From: Xestospongia muta
Lineage: Eukaryota; Porifera; Demospongiae; Haplosclerida; Petrosiidae
DNA: 64,000 nt
Assembly: GCA_963693285.1 (NCBI GenBank)
Contig: OY848921.1
Span: forward strand, 8,073,229-8,137,228
Direction of reading: 5' to 3'
A program made the translations under genes and the position numbers. This document shows positions 12,934 through 27,469 of the stretch, piece by piece. The notes under the pieces were generated by a model, which worked only from the letters and a program-made list of their open reading frames with translations, was not told the origin of the DNA and searched no databases. Each line of letters opens with the position of its first letter. Position 1 is the stretch's first letter.

Positions 12934-13590
12934 TTTGTCCTCTTAGTTATTGTTCTTGGCCTTGGATATATTAAGATCTCAATATTACTAATATTGACGG
13001 AAAATTGAAACATCAATTCATCTTTACGGTAGCACGTGTATACACTATATATTCTCTAATCCATATTCCTGGTAACAATTACTCAATTTGCGAATAGCCA
13101 TTCTCCTATTCTGTTTCAATATAATTCTATTCCCTTCATATTAACTATATTTCAAGCAGCCATATTAATTTTGATTCCATTAAGCGCTGATATCATTTCT
13201 ACAAAACGCCCTACGCAGCATCTATCAACATATAAAGCAATAACTATAAAACATTACCACAGTAACAGTTACCAAGAGACTACGCTAAAAATTCTGGCTC
13301 GTGTCTGAGTGAGAAAATTCTCAGTACAAATCATTGTCACTTCTGATTTAACACTCGTGGGTCGACTCATGAATATTAAAATACTTGTTTTGACTCAAAC
13401 ATCGAAAAGTTTATCACTTGTGGTTCGAGACGAGTATCTATTTGTGTAAAATTTGCAGTAAAAGATAGACAACACTTCGATCTCTCCAACGCAAACATAA
13501 TATACCAGCTGCATTGCAGTTAGAAAGGATTCATAGCAAGCCACCACTAGTGGGTTGGTATTTGATCTGTCGCTATATATACAAGTATTG
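12934..13590. promoter_or_regulatory. Divergent promoter region SIN1 / liprin-beta
   Basis: 657 bp between two divergently transcribed start codons, so it should hold both promoters. I recognise no specific factor site with confidence. Confidence 0.55.
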
Positions 13591-15909
13591 ATGGCCCTAA
13601 CGAAATCAAAACGATACAGTCTGGAAGTTGACTACGCCCAGAGTAGTTTATCTAGAGGAGACGCATCAAATCTCTTTAAGGACGCTCTAAAGAAAATGGA
13701 TAGCGTGATTGGGTGAGTCGGTGTTGGTTAAAATGTACTATTTTTATACTTTTTATAATTTTTATTATTGTTATGCGATTTTCATGTTGCTGCAAAAGAG
13801 GAGGCTGATGTTTTATTAGTATGTTTACTATTCTTTCTTCTCGCCATATGCAGAATTGAAACTTCAACTTTTGGCCATGAAACAGGTGGTCATAAGTTAG
13901 CTTCTTTGTGTAAGCAGTTACAAGTTCATATTCTCAGCATTCATCCAAATGGATCAACTATTACACCAGACCCACGTACTGAGATCCCAGCAGAGACTAG
14001 AGATTTCTTAGTGGCATGGCTAACTGGAGATCCTCGAGTAAGAAAAAGAAATGGATGGTTTATATGTGTGTGAGGAGATAAAAAGATATATGTAAATTGA
14101 GATAATCCACTCGAAAATAACGGGGAAGTTTGTTAGTCATGTTTTTGGCTTGGATATTTGCCAAACTCTATGTATGAGGTTTGTGCCAAATCTCTTGACA
14201 ATCGTCAAACGGCAATAATAGTGATAATATTAGCATTGTTTACTAATAAAAGTAGCTACAAACGTCACTATATTATTAATGTGAATGGTATTTTAATGAA
14301 TATCTAAATAGTGAATGCATGAATGGTAGTAGTTTGTTTAAGGATGGTGAAAGAAATTACTGAATGAACACAAGTTAGAAGACTGTTTTTTTACTTACTT
14401 GTATCAACAACAATATTTGATATTAACACCAACTACTGGGTAATTCAACAACAGTAAATAAGACGTGTAGTATATACTCCAGCTGGTATGGACACTAACT
14501 CTACCTGTTGTTAATAATAGTTTTGTTTTCCTCCCCTACACACCCAAGTTCTGCCAACACATTCTAACACTTACTTTGTAACTTGAATCTACTTTCTTAT
14601 ACAGTAATATAGCTCTTCTGTTTTGGTTCATTGGTGTACACAGTTATTAATTACCAATAATTATTGAATTAGATAGTATAGATTATTGACAGAAAGAATG
14701 CTTACTTTCTATGAAGATATTATCACCTATACATCCATCCATCCATCTGCCTAACCATCATCCATTTGTCTATCCATCCATCCATCTGCCTAACCATTCA
14801 TCCATTTGTCTATCCATCCATCCATCTGCCTAACCATTCATCCATTTGTCTATCCATCCATCTATTCATCCAATTATCCATTAATTTCTCTATTCCCTCA
14901 TTCAATAAACTCTATTATTAAACCAATTAGTACCAAGTATTGTAACAAACTGTAGTGAGTACAATGTGATAACTAGTATACAGACAATGGAATAACACCT
15001 GCTCATGACCATTAACTATATATGTAGATGTTAACAACGCTCCTTGTTCATTACTAACATGTTTTCAATGCTGAGAACAACACGATAATTATTAATTGTT
15101 TCATTAGACATGTTAATCCTCTATATTAGGTATTCCATAACATTGATGACACCACAGTTAACAATGTGTACATTAGCTTTGATTTGTGGCCAATAAATTT
15201 AGCCATATTTGTCACTTATTGTATTATTATTATTCTAAATTAGATTATTAGAAACCAACGTTTGTGTTTTCAATATAATAGGTCCATTCCCTAGGTAATA
15301 ATGTATTAATATGTATTTTCCATTGAATAATATTTAATCTAATAATGATAATAAGGTATATTTAACTGTTTATGTAATGCAAATTACTACATTATGAAAA
15401 TACTTTTAACTTTGATGTGATGAATAGCTAACACTTCTGAACTATAAACCAACATTCCTGTTGGTTTAATTGTTATTTCTGTACTAAAATAAACACTATA
15501 ATTCTACTAGCTTTGATATAAGTGATTAGTTTGATCATTAATTTTACTCTGTTGCTATGATACTAATCTAATACTTCAAATATTTCCTATTGAATGGAAC
15601 AAGATGATTAAATGAACAGGACATATTAGCAAATAATTGATATGGAACACATCAAATACTTACAAAACACTGCTGGTAAAAAACCCCCTATCTAATAACC
15701 AGTAACCGATATCTAGTCAGTAACCTGAGACAATGTTATTATAGAGTTGGCCACTAGAATCTGCCTGACATGTTTTGGTTGTTCTGTTGATACTGTTTCC
15801 ACAATATTCAATTTATGTAATTATATTGACATTGTTATCAATGTAGGGGTATGCTTCTGGGAAAATCTACTTGAATTATATCATACTTTATATTACGTAT
15901 GATCGATGA

Positions 15910-15959
<50 letters not shown>

Positions 15960-18755
15960 GGTTCTCCTTTTTCCAGTCAGCTGCAACGTGACAGGGAAAC
16001 TCTACTACAACAGGTGCAAACTCTGGAGAAAAACCTTGACCACTCACGATTGGAAAATGACAATCTTAAAAAAGAATTGCGAAGATTTGTGAGTTTTGTC
16101 AATAGTAGCTCTCTTTAGTCACTGTAGTAAGTACTGATGTTCACTAGTCTAGAGCTTACTAATGGTAGCTATCCTAGGTCACTGTGGTAAGTACAGATGT
16201 TCACTAGTCTAGACCTTACTAATGGTAGCTATCCTAGGTCACTGTGGTAAGTACTGATGTTTACTGTTCTACAAGTTACTAGTAGTGGCTCACTATGTCA
16301 ACCTAATGGTAAATACAATCACAACAGATGGTGGTTAATTGTTACTTGTGTAAATCAAAGATTTTATCAAATATAATAATCTCAAGCCAACTTTTGTCAG
16401 CCCTTTCTCACTAGACCAGTAAAATTACTACACATAACTTACATCAGTAGTGGTATGCCATGTATTCTATTGAAAGAAAACACTATATGAAGAGAGACAG
16501 ACTGATATATTGACATCAAAAGAGATAACTGTCTAATTTACAACTTACAAGACATGTTAACATTGCTAGCATAGATGTACTTTGACAAAAAAATATAATA
16601 TTATGAGAATTAGAATAACTATTAACAGCTCCATCAGTTATTACTATCAAGCATGCTGTCTCTCTCTCTCTGATAATTGTACATATCTTGAGACTACTAT
16701 TGGTTGATTATATTAAGTGGAATTATCTAGCTATATTCAATTTAAAGCCTGAAAATTAAATTTTAATGCATAGTAATTTTAAAATGGTAGTCACTGAAAT
16801 TACTACATTAGTACATGCCATTAAATGTAGGCTTAAGGCAATATACATGTACCGGTACATGAATACATGTAGTTGACATTTAGACCTGTTGTGTAGTAAA
16901 TACATTGTACTGTGTGACAGGTACTATGTGTCAAGTAGTACATGTGTATTTAGCTGTAAAAAGTATTTTTATAAGTTGATACTAGTAAGATAATATCTTA
17001 AATGGTTAAATTGGTTAGATGAACAGATGATGGATGGACAAATGAATGAATGGATGGATGAATGAATGAATGGATGGATGAGTTACTTAACCAGGTGTCT
17101 GTTCCTCACGGATGATTGATGCTAGTATGAGGTATAATAATGTTGTGTGTGGAATGTGACCACCATTGAAGTATATGAGTTCAATTGTGTTCTTTTCTCG
17201 AGAATTACAGCTGTTTCTTCTGTATATGTATTATTTACTTCCTTTATTGTAATAAGATTAAATCATTTTCATTCCATACTAAACCAATAACATTACGTAA
17301 TGAGATGACAATGTTGATCAACTAAGTATTGTGTTGGTGTTATACCAGTTGAATGGATAGATGGATGGATAGATAGATGGATAGATAGATGGATGGATAG
17401 ATGGATGGATAGATGGATGGATAGATGGATGGATGGATAGATAGATGGATAGATGGATGGATAGATTGATGGATAGATAGATGGATGGATAAATGGATGG
17501 ATAGATAGATGGATAGATAGATAGATAGATAGATGAATGGATAGACAGATGGATTTCAATCAATAAACAATTAATGATTTCTATCCATCCATCTATCCAT
17601 CTATCTATCCATTCATCTATCCATTCATCTATCCATTCAAATATTCATTCATCCATCCATCTATCAACTTAATCCTCCAATTATTTATTCATCCATACAC
17701 CTCACACCTGTTCATCTGTTTATCAGATGACATATCATTGACACCTTGTATTACAAGTAGTCACACAATGACACCCAACAGAATGAAGACTTAACATGAG
17801 GATAGTCTTGTCTTCTCACCTGCTGTAACTAAATCTCCCTCCTCCTTTAGTTAGAAAAAGTCATAACATTATCCAAGTCACATGCAACATAATACGTTGC
17901 TATAGCAACTAGTTGTTAATCCATTTAGTAACAGACAATATGGGATTTAACCACACCACACAAAGCATTAAATCCACCACTTAAATGACCTTACCCTCTA
18001 GGTACCTTCCAATCCTCAATATGGTCACACAAGAACTCACTCTGCTGGAAATGGTTCCACATTTCCTTATGAACATAGTGACTCCAGCTTGATGAGAGGA
18101 GAGGTAACTATGGCAACCATAATTTTTGGCTTATTTAATTAGTTGTATTAGTTGTAAATACTTATTATGTTGTTATTATTGGATGGCTAAGAAACCTTAT
18201 GGCTTTATTCAAAACCCCATGAACTAATATACATGTACATGTACATGTACATGTACATGTATTATACAAGTGTAGCATTCCAGTGTTTTGTTCCATTTGT
18301 TGTGGTTTTATGACATCTAGTTGTTATCATTCCTTTCATCATATATCACATTAAACAGCTTCCTTTAAGTAAGTATAAGTCTTAATTCAATTTTAATACA
18401 TTCTATAACACATGAGATTACAAGATTTAGGAGTCCTGACTGGTGTTAATTCATGGTATTGATTAATCATTTATTTTGTAGGTTGGTCGTACTTCTTCAT
18501 TGACAGGTTTAAATAATGGAAGAGGTCCATCTCAACGAGCTTCAGCCTCGGGATTTAAACGTCAGAGAAGTTTTAGAGAGTCTTTTCGTAAAGCCTTTAG
18601 CCGGTAAAGAGAGATGAAAGTATATGATAAAGTGTGGTATTGATTTTGCGTGTTTTTTGTAGGAAAGGCAACAGTTCAAAAGATATTACTCAAGATGGAG
18701 ATGGTTTATCTAAGCCACCAAAGTAAACAACAAAATGAAAGAATTTGTAGAATAG

Positions 18756-18794
<39 letters not shown>

Positions 18795-20167
18795 AGCAAT
18801 CGTGCACAGCACTTTCATTCTCTCAGTGGTCCAGATTTAGCTTCTTGGATGTCAAGTATTGGTCTTGAAATTTATGGTGAAATGATCAGTCAACTTGTTG
18901 TTACTGGAGAAAGATTGGCATCTATAGCTACTAATACAGAGGATCTTGTAGTAAGTAATTAAGATTACTAGTAGATCATCTCTCTCTCTCTCTCTCTCTC
19001 TCTCAGCGTCTTGGTGTTCTTAATGTCTTACACTGTAAAAAGCTCAAGTTGGCAGTAGAAAATGCCATTGCAGAATCACCCAGTCCACTATCATACTTGG
19101 ATCATCACTGGGTTGCTGGTAAGCTAATGAACAAAATTGACATTTCTATTTCTCAATTGCCAATTTAACTTACCACCATCGTTACCAATCTAATTATCTA
19201 AAATTATATTTCTGAGAAATGTAAACTTAATGTAAAGTTCCTGTTACAAACAAGGAAGGTAATGTTGCTCACATAGTATAGTCGTAGGCTTTGCTCACAT
19301 AGTATAGTTGTAGGGTATGTGAACAATATTAGTACATGTGAGAAGTGACCAACTCACAATAAGGATCATCTGGACACCTCTAGCCTCAGAGTGTGTTATT
19401 GTGTTATCTTTTTAGTGGTTAATCTATACTCGAACAGGATTTGAATATCTGTCCTTAAATGGTTTACATATTAGTTAATATTTTTATAACTGTTAATACA
19501 TTTTAATGGTCATATACTGTGTGTACAGGTGTCCCTTGTGTAATACAGCTCTCACTACATATTTGACATTAAATAGTTACTGTAATTCATTTGATGGAGA
19601 GGTGTTTAGAGTAAAAAGGAGACTAGTAACTGCTTCCTCCTCCACACACGTGGATTAGTTATATTAACTAGCCATCCATGTGATTCTAGTAAAATCTATT
19701 TTAAAAATTTATTCATCCATTAGTTAAACTAGTTGTCCATTTATCTTATGTATTCATCCATTTAACCTTCTATGTATCCATTTACTGATACCTCATGAAA
19801 TGCATTTTTCCTTGTTAACAGATTGGTTATCTGACATTGGGCTACCACAGTATCGACCTCCTTTTATGGATGCAAGAATTGATGCACGAATGCTCAATAA
19901 CCTTTCTATGGTACTATGAATGTCATGTGATTGTCACATGATTTTGTCCACTTACAGGAAGACCTGTCATTCTTAAAGATTGATAATCCTTTTCATATTG
20001 CGTCAATGAAGAGAGCTATTCAGGCATTTAGGTATGACTGATGTTATATAGTAACATTGATTTCATTTTTAATAGAATATGTGGTTGTGATCCTAACTAT
20101 TTGAAAATACGTCAAGAAAAGGTACTGCTCTCTCCCTCTCCCTCTCCCTCTCCCTCTCCCTCTCCCT

Positions 20168-20229
<62 letters not shown>

Positions 20230-21238
20230 GACACACAATCTCTCTCTCTCTAGGGTAGCTACAAGTTACTACATTGGTCTGTCTACCATCTTATGGATTG
20301 GCTACGAGATATTGAATTAGATGAATTTGCTGATAAATTACAAGGCACTGGTATTAGTGGACCAGTTATAGTCAGTACATGATACATGTATATATATAAT
20401 GTTTGTATATTACATTGCCAGGCTTTGGAGGCCAGTTTTACTCATGAATCATTGGCAAAGGCTATCGGTATTAATCCTACGAAAGGTCTGATTATTGCTC
20501 ACCTTGGAGAGAAATTTTTAACCCTTATTGGACCAACTTGTGCTCAACGAAAAGTAGATGTTATGCAACACAAACATTTCACCCCTATGGATCCTATGGA
20601 ACAGCCTCCCAAAGTGAGCAGTAAACCACACCCATTTGTCACACTCATTTACTATCTTATAGGTTAAAAGTCGCTCTAAGCCGAGCAAACGTTCTAAACA
20701 GTCTCAAGGAGAGGAGACATTCCTTTGTCCTCCTACTGAATTACCTCCTGTTCACATTACTATGAGACCAGTCAATGCTCTAAGTGCTCCTGCAGAGACA
20801 GGTAACACACCGCTAGACCATTGTGCATAATACCAGTTACACTAATAGTACAGGATATGACATTTGTGTCATTTGTAACAGGACATTGGTACCACCATTA
20901 ATAGGAGATAGTATAAGGAATTATAATATTTTATAATCTCATTTTATTTAGATCATACTCTAAGAAATATGACCATCTCATCAGAAACTGGTCAACGTCG
21001 TAGTTTTGTCTACTCTCCAACTCCATTAGAACCTCGAGTCCCCTCGCCGTGTTCTACACCTCCTTTATCTGGACCGACCCCATCATTAGCAGTGGTCCCT
21101 CCCACACCCTTTATACCATCAGTGCCACCAATGATTCCATCTGTCCCTCTTATAACTGGAACACCTCCTGGTATGGGGTTTAATGGATCAGAAGGAGTAC
21201 CTCCTCCTCCTCCACCACCCCCTCCTCCATCCCATTAA
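13591..21238 (+). CDS. Liprin-beta scaffold with three SAM domains
   Basis: Cytoplasmic scaffold of the liprin-beta (PPFIBP) family. Fifteen exons splice in frame to 642 aa: 13591-13712, 13854-14037, 15960-16088, 18002-18103, 18482-18603, 18663-18722, 18797-18950, 19007-19118, 19822-19910, 19958-20031, 20076-20121, 20254-20370, 20422-20613, 20663-20801, 20952-21238. The N-terminus matches the liprin-beta head ([14 protein letters not shown], then [14 protein letters not shown]). A short coiled coil follows ([19 protein letters not shown]). SAM1 begins near [19 protein letters not shown]2 is [21 protein letters not shown]3 is [16 protein letters not shown]. After SAM3 comes the conserved [18 protein letters not shown]. 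The tail is proline-rich and ends in a ten-proline run. The coiled coil is far shorter than in vertebrates. Introns 2 and 3 are about 1.9 kb each and full of simple repeats. Confidence 0.9.
14728..14882. repeat. ATCC-rich minisatellite
   Basis: Tandem units of about 42 bp built from CATCCATC, CTGCCTAACC and CATTTGTCTATC blocks, in liprin-beta intron 2. Confidence 0.85.
15911..15958 (+). repeat. (CT)n forming a splice acceptor tract
   Basis: About 24 CT units directly followed by AG at 15958-15959. The repeat is the polypyrimidine tract of liprin-beta exon 3. Confidence 0.93.
16114..16268. repeat. 60-bp tandem repeat, about 2.5 copies
   Basis: Units share GGTCACTGTGGTAAGTAC and CACTAGTCTAGA. 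They begin 25 bp after liprin-beta exon 3, and each unit contains GTAAGTAC, a good donor-like sequence. Confidence 0.88.
17345..17545. repeat. (GATA/GGAT)n microsatellite
   Basis: About 200 bp of mixed GATA and GGAT units, followed 35 bp later by complementary ATCC/ATCT units (17581-17670). Together they form a potential long stem in liprin-beta intron 3. Confidence 0.93.
20131..20226 (+). repeat. (CCCTCT)n then (CT)n upstream of an acceptor
   Basis: About eight hexamer units followed by CT. After a short interruption, a second CT run ends at the acceptor of liprin-beta exon 12 (20254). Confidence 0.92.
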
Positions 21239-21772
21239 TTGAGTGGGTGGAGCTTGTTTCATTCTACATTACAAGTATTGTACATGAACATAATTATTAA
21301 GTGATTATAGCAACTGTCCTTGTATTATAAAATTATCGTTTTAATCTAAATTTAATACACTCATTGTTACATGTAATGAAGGAGTAATTTTCTTTTTATT
21401 TAAAATTTATTATTTAATTAAATAGTATTATTTGATTAATTTATTATTTGTTTTATTTAAATTATTGGGCAATTAGCTTTACATAGAGAGGATGGAATGG
21501 GTCCCCACCCTCAATATAACTACATCAATTTCACTGATTAAAAACCTCACAACCTCATTCATTAACCCTATTATGTTTACAGACTAATAATAAAGGAATG
21601 TAGTAACAGTCTTATATAACTGACTCCTCATCCAGCATATGGAGAGATGAGAAGCTAGTTATGAAGGGACCTTAGACACTCAAGAATATATCATAATAAT
21701 TCCACTTATATTAGAAGTATATAAATGATTGAAGATATTATAACATGTATTTACATGTAGACGATTATTGTG
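21239..21772. other. Convergent 3' gap liprin-beta / RFC2
   Basis: Both genes end here. The gap is AT-rich 3' UTR-like sequence with no ORF or repeat of note. Confidence 0.7.
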
Positions 21773-23861
<2,089 letters not shown>

Positions 23862-23966
23862 TTTTATTCCGCGTAAAAAGGCGGTTGATAATACTGCGCA
23901 AGCGCATGAACACGTGCGGCATTATTAAACTGATTCGCTCTGTGCAGACCACATTTTAGCCACGAG
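23862..23966. promoter_or_regulatory. Bidirectional promoter RFC2 / ependymin-like A
   Basis: Only 105 bp between the two divergent start codons, locally CpG-containing (GCGTAAAAAGGCGG, GCGCAAGCGCAT), unlike the AT-rich surroundings. Confidence 0.6.
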
Positions 23967-25395
23967 ATGATGAAGGTCATTACAATTTTGTCTGTGTTCT
24001 TGATTCTTTGCAATGGACAACAACCTCCAGTTCTTCCAGAGACATTTATAGCTGTGGTCAGTTTCAACTGTAACTTACCATAATAAATTGACTTTTATAT
24101 ATAATATAATTCTATCATGTTTATAGGGAACAGTAGAACTACATCAACGAGGCGTCACATCCTTTGGAGATGGTAATTGTTTAATAAATATATCATATGT
24201 ATAATTGTAGTATAGGGACAGAATGGGTAATACTGAGTTTAATACATGTAGTGTAAATAACATTAGCTAGTTGGATAACAATTCTTACTTTCCTTTATAT
24301 ATATATGTATATATATATTTGTATACAGGTGCTATTGTCAGAGATCAAAGTGCGAAAATGAGTCTCGAGTTTTCTAACATCACTGTTATAACACCTAGGC
24401 CTGGAAATGAAATTAACTATCGTCTACAAAGATTTGACATGCAACCTCCCGAAGAATATGTGATTAGAGGGTACATCAATAATACTGTGCTTGCATTGCA
24501 TGTGGCACGAGCAATGATGTGGCGTGAAGGTCATATCTAGCTCAGTAAAAATTGTTTGCTTATGTAAACAGCAGAGTACATGTCCTTTACCTAATATGGC
24601 TTGACTATATATATCCAAACCACATAATGAATATAAATATAATATGTCAGTATAATAAGGCAATTAGAATAAGTGTACAAAATATAATATTTATTTGAAC
24701 AAGAATACATTAATTTGTCAATAGTAAATGAATTATAATAAATCTGATTTGCAAAAAGGGACCACTTCTGTCAAAACATTTGTGACCTGATTTTTGAAAA
24801 GGGACCACTGTTAATACACCTCAAAAATAGTTTTGTATCCATACAGTTACCACGAATAGTTGTACATATATAGCAACAGTATATATGTATGCAAAACTGT
24901 TTTTAAAAACATTTTAACAGTTGTCATTTTTCCAAAATCAGGTCACAAATGTTTTGACAGAAGTGGTCCATTATTACAAATCAAGTCACAATTTGTTATG
25001 TGCAATATCTCACTTTAGTATGGAGAATGATCAATCAATACACTGCAGCAAGCAAGATCCACTTACAAATACTTTAAATGACTTTTTTGGATGGATTGCT
25101 AATGCTGAATATATGGGTAAACAAACAATTGAAAACCTTGATGTAATTGTCTGGGCTGCCGAGGTAATATTTCATATCTTTTGCTACATGTTGTTCTGAG
25201 TCTTCATTCGGTTTTCTTTTTTGTATATAGGAAGCAGGCACCACATATGCTTTGGGATTGGATCCTAGTGATCAAACAATTATTCACATTTTTTGGCGAG
25301 AAAATGCGCTGGATAGATTTGTGATGCGCATTACATCTATGAATGCTACAACGCCACCTGCACAAGATTTTGATATTCCTAAGAATTGTCCCTAA
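23967..25395 (+). CDS. Small secreted protein A, probably ependymin-related
   Basis: Five exons splice in frame: 23967-24056, 24127-24172, 24329-24470, 25019-25163, 25231-25395, giving 195 aa. A signal peptide (MMKVITILSVFLILCNG) is followed by PETFIAVGTVELHQRG, VRDQSAKMSLEF, an internal CSKQDPL motif and the end DFDIPKNCP. These match, in order, the ependymin-domain pattern of an early beta-strand, a reversible-fold repeat, a mid-chain cysteine and a C-terminal P-x-C, but the match is by eye and remote. Exon phases are identical to gene B downstream, so the two are tandem duplicates. It has two predicted N-glycosylation sites (NIT, NNT). Intron 3 is enlarged to 548 bp by a palindromic insertion. 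The start could be either of two adjacent ATGs. Confidence 0.7.
24743..24985. mobile_element. Foldback (palindromic) MITE-like insertion
   Basis: The left arm (about 24743-24860) and right arm (about 24868-24985) are imperfect reverse complements along their whole length. The best block is GGACCACTTCTGTCAAAACA on the left with its complement on the right. The turn is near 24862. The element ends about 33 bp before exon 4 of gene A. I found no clear target-site duplication. Confidence 0.75.
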
Positions 25396-25641
25396 TAGAA
25401 GATTTTGACTTAATTGTACTGCCAACAGGTTCAATTGAACCAACTGTCTAATTTATAATTTTCGCTGAATTTTACTGTGTAGTCCATGCATCTTATTGAT
25501 TATTATTTTGCAGCTATCTTTAAAATTTGATTATCATGTGAGGGGAGGGGCTGCCTACATTGCTGACGTATACATTGTAGGCGAGGACTAGACCTTTTAT
25601 ATACGACACGACACGACAATTCTCCGCCTTCAGCAATAATC

Positions 25642-26937
25642 ATGTTGAAACTTACAGCTTTTCTTTGTATGATAGCGCTATGTGCTGCTCAACCAGCTCG
25701 GCCTGTGTTTCCTGAAACATTTAGTGCTGAGGTATAATAATAATCCTTTATTGTTGCAAAAAATCACCTTAACTTTGTTCCCTTGCAGTATGAAGTGGAG
25801 AGGCATAGCAAAGACAAGCCATTAGAGTTTGGAAGAGGTAAGTGTGTGTAATCTATAACTAACCTTGCAATTGTATTGACATTGGTCATAATTTATAAAA
25901 CTCTACTTGTTTGCATTATTTCAAGGACACATGGCTAGAGATAAGACTAACAACAGAGCTGTCTTTAATTCTACATATGATGAACGCAAAGATGTAGACT
26001 TTCTCTTAGAACTGTATGCTTCACATGTTGCATACGAAATAAGAGGGTAAGTCACACTTCAGCAAAGTTAAAGAAATGTATGGAATAGACATTGGGTATC
26101 TAAGGTGACATATATGTGATATAACAAACCATGTGACTAAAACTGCTAACTCTCAATGGAGTTGTCAGCAAATGAATAAAATTAATACTTTTTAAGCACA
26201 TTCAAGTTACATGTGATATGAATATTACCAATGCCATGTTACAATAATTCTATAATATTTTGCACATTAACTGTACCGCATTATTGAGTCATATTTCTTA
26301 TGCTGAGATATTGTCAATTCAGTTTTTACATCAAGCACTTCTAGGTTAAGTTCAATTATTTTCTAGAAATGTTCCTTTATATGTGTTCTGTTGATAATAA
26401 ACACTTATTTTTGGACAAATATTTATATATAGTAAATATGTTTGTATTATTCTCAGAATTAGAAGTGAAGCTGGTTGTTCTAAAGATCCACTCAACAGTG
26501 ACACGTTACCTGATTACTGGAATTGGCTGAGCTTGGCAAAATATGATGGCCAACGTGAAGTTCGTCATGTGATGTATGACTTTTGGAGAGCTGATGTTAG
26601 TCGTCAATTTCCATATTGTGTCCAATGATATGATTATTTCTTGTAGGTGGGTGGAATGACTCATGAGGTTGGAGTGGATGTGAATAACACCAAAGTACCT
26701 GTTTTCTATAATCGACATAGCCCTGAGCTAGATATTTTGATAGATTTTCGAGAATTTACGGCTATGACTCCTTCAGCAGTTGATTTTAATGTACCTAAAG
26801 AATGTCAAGAGCTTATTCTTAAGAAAAGACCTGCTAAGTGGAAGTTGCCTGCAACCAAAGTTCGCCATTTTGGTTATACTAGGACCCACTGGCTGGATAG
26901 AGTCCAACGAAGACGATATGCTCGTAATCGTATTTAA
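25642..26937 (+). CDS. Small secreted protein B, ependymin-related paralogue of A with basic tail
   Basis: Five exons splice in frame with the same intron phases as gene A: 25642-25731, 25789-25837, 25926-26046, 26457-26595, 26647-26937, giving 229 aa. It has a signal peptide (MLKLTAFLCMIALCAAQ), then PVFPETFSAEYEVERHS, ARDKTNNRAVFNSTYDE, GCSKDPLNSDTLPDYWNW and the ependymin-like end AVDFNVPKECQ. Unlike gene A it then continues for about 38 residues rich in Lys and Arg, ending RRRYARNRI. It contains NST and NNT glycosylation sequons. Function is unknown; members of the ependymin group are extracellular and lumenal glycoproteins. Identity between A and B is low outside the motifs, so the duplication is old. 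Confidence 0.7.
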
Positions 26938-27469
26938 AGGAAAACATTTTTGCTGTTATAATGATGTATCTATTAATTTGCTATAAACAACTTTTCTATA
27001 ATTTGACCGTTACTTGCTTTGCTAAATAAAATTATCCCCCAAAAAATGTCCTCCCATAATTAAGTAATAAATAATAATTATGCTGCGTGAGGTATGCATG
27101 CGGTTAATGTCATGGGACGCTCAAACATGTGATTCTTACCTTGTGACTGGTAGATTTAGTGAATATTATTATAACAACATCATTCATTATAGCATGCCAT
27201 TTGTACATTAATATTATACTAGTAATTTGGTATGAATTTGTGTTATTGTCTTATCATTCTATATGGTTAGTTTTTATATTATATATAAATATATAGTAGG
27301 TCTTAAAAAGATAAAAAAAGAGCGACTTCTCTTTCTTTAAATTTATGGGTTAATAACAATCTATTATTATTATGTCCAAATTTGGACATAACATGAAAAA
27401 TAAATATATATAGCAATAAAAAGTGAAAGAATATCATATATAAATTATATTTGAGACTCTGTTACATTG
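26938..27469. other. Convergent 3' gap between protein B and scaffold gene
   Basis: AT-rich sequence without coding signal. It contains a perfect 22-nt palindrome at 27370-27391 (left half TTATGTCCAAA). Confidence 0.7.

Noticed and set aside
17293..17563. ORFs with SIHPSIYLSIH repeats
   Set aside because: Translations of a GATA/GGAT microsatellite; no stop codons by composition only.
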